Assembly: GCA_029706075.1 (NCBI GenBank)
Contig: JAINUG010000136.1
Coordinates: forward strand, 824,501 to 888,500
DNA length: 64,000 bases
Source: Aldrovandia affinis
Taxonomy: Eukaryota > Chordata > Actinopteri > Notacanthiformes > Halosauridae
Reading direction: 5' to 3'
Shown here: positions 22,706 through 31,344 of the stretch, piece after piece
Layout: the number at the start of each line of letters is the position of its first letter
How positions within the stretch are numbered: position 1 is the stretch's first letter
The notes under the pieces: generated by a model
Seen by the model: only the letters and a program-made list of their open reading frames with translations
The model's database searches: none
Told to the model about the DNA's origin: nothing
Made by a program: the position numbers and the translations under genes

Positions 22706-22918
22706 CTACGTCTGTAGAACGAGGTAGTTAGCTATATCCACAGACTCGACAGCGGGCAAATCTTCAATTTCTAAGAGTGAGAAATCATTATTTTTCATAC
22801 TGTACAGTATGTTACGGTATCTTCCATCACATTTTTTGATCTTTAGTTTATATCTTTCTCGAAGATTGGCTTCCAAACCGTTTACATAAACCGAGTACTG
22901 CTCGTTGCCTCCTTCCAT
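22706..22918 (-). pseudogene. N-terminal part of the same transposon-borne protein
   Basis: A 70-residue frame begins MEGGNEQYSVYVNGLEANLR and ends with VESVDIANYLVLQT. The VDI.NYLVL motif precedes the SWIM and YqaJ parts in the fish repeat proteins I recall. It is followed in the right order on the minus strand by the YqaJ fragment, about 110 bp further on. A stop ends the frame; the SWIM finger is deleted. Confidence 0.55.
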
Positions 22919-23013
22919 GATTTCACTTACTGACCACCAACTGAGGGAGCACAGTCAGTTTACAGTCAGCACAGTCATGCGACTGTAAACAACCTATAAA
23001 GCAATCAAATTAG

Positions 23014-23360
23014 ATGGTAGAGAGAACAGCACGTGCACAACTTCTGTTGAATGTTTTGGCTACAGCCTGGATCACTTGGCAATCGTACATCAGCGTTTTG
23101 GAAACCCTTCGTCTTTCCCGTCTATACTACAACATGTCTATAGCCCCAACCCTGGACAGTTTCAAAGCCGCCCTCAAAACCCATCTGTTTTCTAAAACCT
23201 TTGTTTAGTTTCTGTGGTTCCTGTGTTGTCTCCATTCTGTTGTGCTTGTATCTGCTTAAATGTATGTTTTATGTAACTTTTATCTACTCCTCCCACTGTA
23301 CTGCGACCTTGGGTTTCTTGAAAGGCGCATAACAAATATAATGTATTATTATTATTATTA
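23014..23360 (+). pseudogene. LINE 3' end with (ATT)n tail
   Basis: The + strand reads APTLDSFKAALKTHLFSKTF, the C-terminal end of a common fish non-LTR retrotransposon, followed by aaaggcgcataacaaatata and an (ATT)n tail. This 3' end structure is standard for that LINE class. It has inserted in the TIR element. Confidence 0.7.
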
Positions 23361-23520
23361 CAACATGAGACCGGTGTTCTCAAATGTATCCACTTGGGAG
23401 AACGTCTTTGAAAAGATCAGTTTTCGGTGACGAAAAACACAGTCTTAGTGTTGACAGAAGGCCAAAAAAAAAGAAAGATACGTTTTCAAATGTATCCGTA
23501 TTAGTGTGAACATGGCCTAA

Positions 23521-24600
23521 GCTGCAAATGTCTCGGACTGGCCCTCAGCTGTGTTGTTACACGTGAATTGTAGATTAGTGATGAAAATACACAAGGCCAC
23601 ATTTACCACGCCAAATATTTAATTTGGCTGTTTTGAAGTCTTCCCCATCTTCTAAAAGATGCGCCTTAAAAAAATAGTCATTCTATTTGCTTTGTGTCCA
23701 GTGAGGCTAAACTCTATATGCCACACGGAATATCGCTATACTGCTGGTTTGTTGACATCTCAGCCTGTATTGCGCAGTGATGTTTACGAAACTTATTTTG
23801 TTCAGAAAGTATTGGGTGGGGCATGTAAACCACTGCTTCATCTGTAACGTTCCAATTAATCGCAGTGATGCACGAATTGAGCTAAGAGACACAGCTGATA
23901 GTATTAAACCTTTCCCTCACCATTACTTACAACAAGAAATAAAATTAGCTACTCTCCCTGTTTACCTAATTTATCACTCCAAATAATGATTGGACATATG
24001 TTTGACATTCTGTTAAGCAGGGCGACCTTGTGGAATGGATGAATACTTCAGCATATTTTAGGTAGGGCATCTTTATAGTGGTTGTTTGTGACATAAGTTG
24101 ATCATAACTCATTTCAGAGGTATGCCATACAGTACCTAATTTCCCTATTGTCCCCAATACAAATCAAACCGAGCAACCGATGTGTCAGACAAATTCACAC
24201 CATAGACCGCAGAGAGACAGCAAGTGAGTTTATCTCCTGTGTACTGTTGGCTGTTACAATGATCAAGTTACGTAATTCTGCAGTAAAGGGTATTCCTGTT
24301 TTGTTGTTTTGTTTGTTGTTTTGTTTGTCGAAACTAATCCTTTGGGGATTGATTAGCTCCGATGGTAAAACTGTCCGTAGAAAATCAAGTTAATTTGATA
24401 GTGATAATAGAGGTGTTATCATTAGGCTGATATATTAAACCATGGTATTTTAGTTGGATACCTTTCTTACTTTGCTGGAATAGTAGTTTGTTTTGGGGGG
24501 TGGGGGTTACATTATTTTGAATTAGGAGCTAATGGTTTATTCATAATATTACATGAAGTGAATGGGCCAGATGCAAGAACCACTTTTACGCGCAAATTCG
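23521..24600. other. Intergenic, nothing recognised
   Basis: Short open frames only, none with family resemblance or a convincing splice context. Confidence 0.5.
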
Positions 24601-24729
24601 TTCGTAAGTCACTCTGCGAGTGATTTATGAGAATTTGACGCATTCACCAATTTTCTTGTATTTAGAATTTTCTCTTAGGTACGAACAAGATTTACAAGTG
24701 GTCCAGAGCTGTCATACGAGTCATTCGTT

Positions 24730-25230
24730 TCAATTGTGGCTATTGAGGCTATGGTATAATACTACAATATCTTGGAAGAGAGCGCGCTGATCTATTTGCA
24801 GAGACAGACGAATGGCTAGTGTCGCGTTTTCGGTTACCACAGGCTGTGCTTCGCTGTCAGTCGCTGTCCAGGGGGATATCCATTGCAACACCGGACAAGG
24901 CAACCTCGCCAATTATGGCACGTATTCGCTCCTCAGTGTGCGTAAAGGTGACTTCCTCCTGACTCCCTCCTGTTGCAGTCATGGATCGCCTTGCTTTCGC
25001 GAGACGTTTCTTTGACTCCAATTTCATGTCACACCATTTTTCTTTATTTCTGTGATGCTACGGGCAACAGATGATACTGTGTTAACTACCCACTCCTTGG
25101 TTTTAACAGGTCCCTTAATTCCACTGTTGACGCTCTTAAATAGTATGTGCTTTCGGTTACTTATTTCAGATAGTAGTGCTTCAATCTCCGAGCTCGTAAA
25201 GTTTTTCTTCTTGGTTTTGTTCGGTACCAT
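24730..25230 (-). pseudogene. Harbinger MYB/SANT-like accessory protein, broken
   Basis: The minus strand begins at the ATG near 25230 with KTKKKNFTSSEIEALLSEIS, then NRKHILFKSVNSGIKGPVK and WVVNTVSSV, which is the MYB/SANT-like (NAIF1-type) domain encoded by the second gene of Harbinger transposons; that protein helps nuclear import and DNA binding of the nuclease. The C-terminal part continues out of frame to TDSEAQPVVTENATLAI near 24800. Stops and frameshifts break it. Confidence 0.7.
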
Positions 25231-25444
25231 TATTATGAATGACTTTCCTATGAAAATGGGGCGGGACGCCTAACCTTATATAGCATTATTGGAGCGTTAA
25301 TTATGCTAATTCACAAATCACATGAACGCGCACTCATTTAAGAAGACGTTGCAGTCAGCATGTTTACGTGAGTCATTTACTTGTGTACCTGACCATTACT
25401 TTGATAACTTAACTAATGTTTTTTAATTTTTTTTAATTTTAACT

Positions 25445-25695
25445 TTTTTCTTCACTGAAGTAGGAAATGAAATAAGAGCCCCACGGTCTCACAAGGTTCA
25501 GCAAACGTAATGTAGCGTAAAGTTGAACAAATGTTAATTTCAAATTAAATATCAGTTGGATCTCATCGAGCAGGAGAAGACTGTCGGGGAAGCGGAGGGG
25601 TTGGGAGTTTGTCAATAGTCGCACGACCTAACAAGCGTTGGCAACCACGGAAACGGAGAAATACAAGTCTCTGAGGCTTTATGAGTGTTTGATCC
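25445..25695 (+). repeat. Duplicate of the MBD1 exon-1 leader region
   Basis: The segment shares a series of blocks with 30630-30850, in the same order: ttttcttcactgaag, acggtctcacaaggttcagc, atgttaatttcaaatt, atatcagttgga, gcaggagaaga, gaagcggaggggttggga and gttggcaaccacgga. The copy stops where the MBD1 coding exon begins. It may be an ancient local duplication of the MBD1 promoter/leader, or both may be members of an unrecognised repeat. Confidence 0.65.
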
Positions 25696-25754
25696 TTGGT
25701 TTACCTTAAGCTCCATAACACAACAGTTGCAGTCCAATGAAGATAATGGACATG

Positions 25755-25801
25755 TTTTATTTTATTATTATTATTATTATTATTAGTAGTAGTAGTAGTA
25801 T
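25755..25801 (+). repeat. (ATT)n-(AGT)n microsatellite
   Basis: A run of att units changes into agt units, similar in form to the compound repeat at 6185. Confidence 0.9.
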
Positions 25802-26226
25802 TAATCTTATTTTTTTCCATTATGTCTGGCAAATAGCCACCTCCAAGGAAATTCACATTAGTAATTTATTATTTACTATTAATCAAATGGAGAATATGCT
25901 CTTTCATGTCTTGATTTGAACCTTGTAGTTGTCTGCATATGCATGCATTCTAGACCACAGTGTGCTAAAACTGCATCGTCGGGGCGTGTTTATATTCCTT
26001 AACGCCAGCACTGTGCATAAACTGTACATTCAGAGTGTGATTGTATGCACTGTAGTCCACAGTGCATGTGGACTGCATGTTCATCGTGTGTTTGCATGCA
26101 ACACAACACACTGTGTGCTAAAACCCTGCATGTGTGTGTTTTTGGGTGGATGCTCCCAATAAACCAAATCGGTGACATCATGAAAATAACCTTATGCGCA
26201 AATTTTAAAGAACGAATCAGATCGGC

Positions 26227-26798
26227 AACTGCCTGGCCCCAAAAAAAGTCACCACCTGGATTTAACTAAGCAAATAGGTAAGAGCCTTCCATAGGATAAT
26301 TACTGCTGATCTGGGGTTGCTGCAGTTGGTCAGGTCTAGGTTCAGCAACGTTATGTGCCCAAAGAATGAGGTCAGCTGACTACCTGCATATACTGAATGA
26401 CCAGGTTTTTCCATCAATGGATTTTTTCTTCCCTGATGGCACGGGCATATTCCAAGATGACAATGCCACGATTCATCGGGCTCAAATTGTGAAAGAGTGG
26501 TTCAGGGAGCATGAGACATCATTTTCACACATGGATTGGCCACCACAGAGTCCAGACCTTAACCCCATTGAGAATCTTTGGGATGTGCTGGAGAAGACTT
26601 TGCGCAGCGGTCCGACTCTCCCATCATCAATACAAGATCTTGGCGAAAAATTTATGCAACTCTGGACGGAAATAAATGTTGTGACATTGCAGAAATTTAT
26701 CGAAACGATGCCACGCCGAATGCGTGCCGTAATCAAAGCTAAAGGTGGTCCAATGAAATATTAAGAGTGTGTGACTTTTTTTTGGGAGGGGCAGTGTA
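26227..26798 (+). mobile_element. Tc1-like element, internally deleted
   Basis: The left end ggccccaaaaaaagtcacca with cctggatttaactaagcaaa, and the right end gacttttttttgggaggggc with agtgta, are the inverted termini of a familiar fish Tc1 family. The element is about 570 bp and lacks the N-terminal half of the transposase. Confidence 0.8.
26366..26764 (+). pseudogene. Tc1 transposase, C-terminal 130 residues intact
   Basis: The frame reads on through [20 protein letters not shown] with the second catalytic Asp, then [19 protein letters not shown] with the final acidic residue of DDE, and ends [14 protein letters not shown] before TAA. This C-terminal half is undamaged, but the DNA-binding domain and first catalytic Asp are deleted, so it cannot be an active transposase. 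Confidence 0.8.
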
Positions 26799-27485
26799 TA
26801 TTGAATATAATATAATATGGAATAAATAATGAATGGCAAGGGAGATAGCTTTTGTTGGGGGCCGCAATACATAAACAGCCTTTCTCAATTGGGTTACGTC
26901 TTGAGAAGCCAAAGCTCAATTTCTCATAATGGAGTAGCATCAAATGTCTCTGTTGGAAAGCGATGTGGACAAACACTGTGACGTGCTTGGTTTGGTTCAG
27001 GGATGGATTTGAGACATAAAATATAATCACATATGACAATAATTTAAAAGGTAAAAGGTATCAGATCACATTTTATTAGATTTTCTTAAATGGTGCCCCC
27101 TTAAATTAATTAATGTTTCATGGTAACCAGTGATGATATGTAAATATGTGCTCCAGTTCATTATTTTAGATTTTGCTCTTGCCGTAAACATATTTTAGGA
27201 AGCAGGGGCTGGTTAGCATTCTGGGTGTAGCACTGATGTACTCTTGCATAAGATACTTAATCTGAATTGCATCAGTTAATAGCTCTTTATCACACCCAAG
27301 TGTCGTTGAATAAACAGCATCGTTATAGTAAATTAAATGACGTAGCCTAATTAAATAGAAGTAACTGTATATTACTGATTATTAATCTAAACACTTAGTC
27401 ATACAAAATGTATCATGAGGTTTGTGTACTGTTTTAAAGTTATTTCATATTACAGGCGGTAGGAGGTTTTCATGATGGGGTTTAT

Positions 27486-28075
27486 TTGAAAATGTTGTAT
27501 GGATTGCTCTTAACTGTTTCTCACAGAATGTGGGAGAGGTTAACACAATTTTATCAACAATATACAGTGCCAGTGAAAAGTTTGGATTACGGCCACTCCT
27601 TCATTCTTCAGCAAGTTAATGACCCGAAACTCACCTTGAAGTTGTGCAAGAACTATCTGGTGACGGAGGAACGTGAAGGACAACTCAAACTAATGACCTG
27701 GCCTGCCCAGTGTTCAGACCTCAATCCCATAATACTTGTATGGGATTAACTGGACAGAAGAGTCAAAACAAAGCAACCCTGGGAATTGCTGCAGGAGAGC
27801 TGGGAAGACATGTCGGGTGATTTCCTGCTGAAACGTATTAACCGAATGACCCGTGTTTGTGAGGCTGTTATCAAGGTAAAGGGTGGCTATTTTGAGGAAT
27901 CCAAGATTTTGAGACTATTAAAAATGTTTCTTGAACATTGCTTTGATGTTCCTTTTGTTTATTGTTACATGTGTTTTTTTGTAATTTTCAAGTATTTACA
28001 GAAACGTATACGGTGTAAAACATTGTCAATTATGAGATAAACTTTGTTTCCAGCAGGTGTACTCAAACATTTTAC
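27486..28075 (+). pseudogene. Second Tc1-like transposase relic
   Basis: The + strand contains NDPKLTLKLCKNYL, then LMTWPAQCSDLNPI and, after a stop, LLQESWEDMSGDFLLKRINR and KVKGGYFEES. These are Tc1 catalytic and C-terminal motifs in decayed form. A terminus-like motif (acagtgccagtgaaaagttt) lies at about 27565 inside the coding region, suggesting internal rearrangement. Confidence 0.65.
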
Positions 28076-28079
28076 AATG

Positions 28080-30629
28080 TTTTTATTCTATAATGCATGT
28101 AAAGCTTAAACTTGACTAAGAATTAACTTTGACTTAGATAACCGTACTTCTGCTTTGCAGGCCAAAACTGCCCTTTTGGCCTAGACAAATGTACTTCTGC
28201 TTTCTAAGACACTGTTACTCCATACTGTATATGCAATATAAATGTTCTTCGGCTATTTCATCCAAAATAAGCTACACATTTATTAGCGCTGTACCTAAAA
28301 CTTATGTTACTCCGTTTGATCCAATATTGAATACCCAAAAAGAACTAGTCATAGAACAGCCTTGGGTGTAATAAGTAGGTTATTTCGGTCTACACTGAAA
28401 TAAACTGAACAGTAGTGAAGAATTGTGTATGCTGTCTGTTCCTTACTGGTGCTTTGTTAGCAACACAAAGGTTCATAAACTGATCATCTGTCCCTATGTA
28501 TATATTCAGGTGAGAGACTCATTCACTTTAGACTCTTTAACAACTCGCTGTGGACCGCTGTGTGTAATAAACTTGCATTTCAAGTCAGACTGCTGAGTCT
28601 CCTGATCGTCTCTTCATAAGAAGCTAACAGTAGAAAGATAAATGTAATCACCATAGAAATTGCTTTATTCCTGTTGTACAATATTTATACACTAGCCTCA
28701 GTGTGTACCGATTGCGTTTGTCAATACATAGCTGAGTCGCCCCAAACGTACAGTGATCACAATTAGCTTGCGTGAAATTTTGTCCCTTTCCATGATTTAC
28801 CATCGTGTCAATCTTTCAAAATGGCGTTAGACTGGCGTAATTATGCCGCTGCATTGCAGGTCTTGAATTGAGCTGTGCTTTTCTCGGTCTCCCTCTATCC
28901 CTCGTCTCGCTCTGCCTACTGCAATAGTGTCACCATGGCAACCATTCAAATGTTTTTTTTTCTCCCCCCCTTGCTAAATATATGTTCCATCCCCCCAACT
29001 GTGGCGTTTAGCCTTCACCTCTCGAGCGCTCGTCAAATTTTAACGATCGCCGTCAAGTTTCTATTAATTGCCATTTCCACAGCTATTTTTATATCATAAA
29101 TGATAAAAAAACGATTGCGCTTATTTTACTTCTGTTTGTATTCCTCTTATTTGGGAATGTGTTAATTCGGTTTTCGAATACTTGTAAATGGCTAGTAGCC
29201 TATAACTAATTATTTTGATACTAATACATGTTTCATTTAGAAAACCAGCGTTTAAGGTGAAAGGCAATTTAATTGTGTGTTTGGTTTTATGTATTGATCA
29301 AGTCTGAGGATGAAATATCCGAGCGCGTGTAGCTAAACCAGTGTTTCAGTCATGTGTGGCTGTCAGCAGTACGGTGCTGAGCAGCATGGGGTTTTTTGTA
29401 CAGCGCTATGCAAAGGGCTTTGCCATCACCCAAGCATTTGTGTAAGTCTTTCCTGACAATTAATTTGAACTGGATTTTTCATGTTTCAAATAAAGAATCA
29501 TCTGGCAAGCTGTGAAGTCCATTGGATGAGCGTTTTCAAAATAAACAGCTTTCCGTTTTGGATAATGGCAAATTTATTGGCAGCCTATAATGTGCAATCT
29601 GCAATCTGTATGTATTATGAACAAATCATTTGTTATATATCTTATTCATTTTTAATCTCTTTTTTTGTTGTTGACAGAATGGCGGTAAACACAATCTGAC
29701 CCCACTGCCACAGGGGTGAGGACAGGAAAGAAGACTGAGGATGAGTAAGCATTTCATTACTGTTCTCTGTTTGTCCTGAAAAAGGGCAAGTATTGTGTGC
29801 GCTGAAAAGGCGCTCAAACAAATGAAAAAGCCTATTAAAACCTACTGTAGAAATATTGTGTCCTCTCAGAAGGTCTTTGGTTTTGTTAATCCTCTTGGAA
29901 GCAGAGCTACTCTTTCAAACAGTACTGCTACAGACTGTGAGTTATGATGTTGTTACCTTTTTATTATTGTTTTATTATTATTACCCTATCCATGCAAACA
30001 CTGCCACCTTGATAAATATCTTAGTACAGGCGTAGTTGCATGCCGGATGAAATGTGTGCTGAAAAAAAAATATATATAGGGCATGTACATTCAGCTGCTC
30101 AATTTGAGCCCCCCACCGCCTCACAAAGATACTTGGATAGCCACAGTCTTTAGTGGCTACATTTACTGTATTAAAATACGCAGTTTTTTCTTAGCTATTC
30201 TTGCAACTCCAATGTTAAAGTCGTACAGTTCAACTGCAGTGGCATATAGTGAATTCAAAATGGAATACTTGCTTTTGTTGTTTTTAAGTGCCTTAGTGTT
30301 TAGTTTTAATGTCCCCCCTAAATGTAATGACAAATGTATTTAATTTCTTACACGTATGATTATATATACAAATATTAGTATACTCAAAATCCAATTTCAT
30401 GTGTAACTTGTTAGTGTAACTATTACATTAGTATGTGGTAATTCATGCAGTTTTGTAAAGTGATAACTTCTAGTATATCCTTTAAGTTTGCATTTCAGTG
30501 CAAAATGTCACCAAGAAACAACGTTATATACTGATGAAGTTTGCGCAGTAAAGGTAGAGCAGAGTTTGTGTTGTGTCGTGCAACAGACTGGAAACATACG
30601 CAATGCTTTTTTTCCATCAGGTTATATGT
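28080..30629. other. Intergenic or 5' intronic, possible solo LTR end at 28550-28629
   Basis: No coding exon is supported. The stretch aataaacttgcatttcaagt followed by cagactgctgagtctcctga up to agctaaca has the form of the R-U5 end of a retroviral-type LTR, but the start of such an LTR was not found. Splice-like pieces at 29379 and 29669 are listed as a finding only. Confidence 0.35.
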
Positions 30630-30961
30630 TTTTTCTTCACTGAAGATGTTGCCCAAATAAGTTGCCTACGGTCTCACAAGGTTCAGCAACATCTGTGACT
30701 TGTGACGGATGTTAATTTCAAATTGAATATCAGTTGGAACTCAAGAAGCAGGAGAAGACCGGGGGCGAAGCGGAGGGGTTGGGATTTTCTTTTCAACCTA
30801 ACGAGTGTTGGCAACCACGGATACGGAGAGATAAAATCCCTTGAGGGTATATGAGCGTGCTCAAGGCCGCGGGGGCCGCGTCGGCAGAAGCTGGATTTCG
30901 GAGATGAACGAGGGATCGCTGGATCCGCTCCTTGCGAAGAGTGGGCTGGGAGAGGAGGGGA
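30630..30961 (+). promoter_or_regulatory. MBD1: MBD1 leader with candidate upstream start
   Basis: This is the 5' flank of the first coding exon. It is the counterpart of the 25.4-kb duplicate. An ATG at 30904 (G at -3) opens a frame MNEGSLDPLLAKSGLGEEGN that looks like real protein but lies one frame off the main exon frame. The ATG at 30962 (ggggaATGg) is in frame with the MBD exons. An in-frame TGA at 30905 blocks extension upstream of 30962. Confidence 0.5.
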
Positions 30962-31344
30962 ATGGGAGGAGGAGGGGACACAAAGGCCGAAGGGCGGGCG
31001 AGCGAAGCGGCCGCCACGAGCGGAGACGCGGCAGAAACGGCGAAGGTCCTGCCAGGGGAGGCGGGCTCAGAGGACCCCGTGCTCCCCGAAGGCCAGGTGA
31101 CCTCGGCGGGGGGCGAGGAACACACGGAGAGCGTGGAGGCGGGGGAGGGGCCGGAGCGGCCGGAGTCAGATGATCCCCCCAGGGACTGGCTGGAGCCGCT
31201 TGAGGACGATGAAGGAGAGGACGGGCAGAGCGCGGGCCTCGACCGCCCGCTGCTGGTCAATGGGAGGAGGGAGTCGGCGATAGGAGGGAGCGAGTGGCGC
31301 ACAGCCGACGGAAACCTTATGAAGAAGGGCGGCAGTGATCCTCG
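30962..31344 (+). CDS. MBD1: MBD1 exon 1, acidic N-terminal extension
   Basis: The frame from ATG 30962 reads MGGGGDTKAEGRASEAAATS, becomes acidic (PLEDDEGEDGQSAG) and ends GGSDP plus CG before donor gtatgt at 31345, phase 2. Mammalian MBD1 has almost no sequence before its MBD, so this 128-residue extension is an addition. The alternative start at 30904 gives a convincing beginning but needs a frame change within the G-rich run around 30955-30985. The GC-rich base composition agrees with a CpG-rich 5' end. Confidence 0.7.

Larger units (their letters stand above)
20877..23517. mobile_element. TIR transposon with THAP-like and YqaJ-nuclease fragments
   Basis: The ends are inverted repeats of about 36 bp with three mismatches (ggccatgtccacactaatgc at the left, ggccatgttcacactaatac at the right in reverse complement), flanked on both sides by TAA. 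Inside are a THAP-finger-like start on the + strand (about 21780-21880), two minus-strand protein fragments (22706-22918 and 22466-22597) that match the N-terminal part and the YqaJ exonuclease region of a protein type common in fish repeats, and a separate LINE end (23014-23340). At 2.64 kb it is a deleted derivative. Confidence 0.7.
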
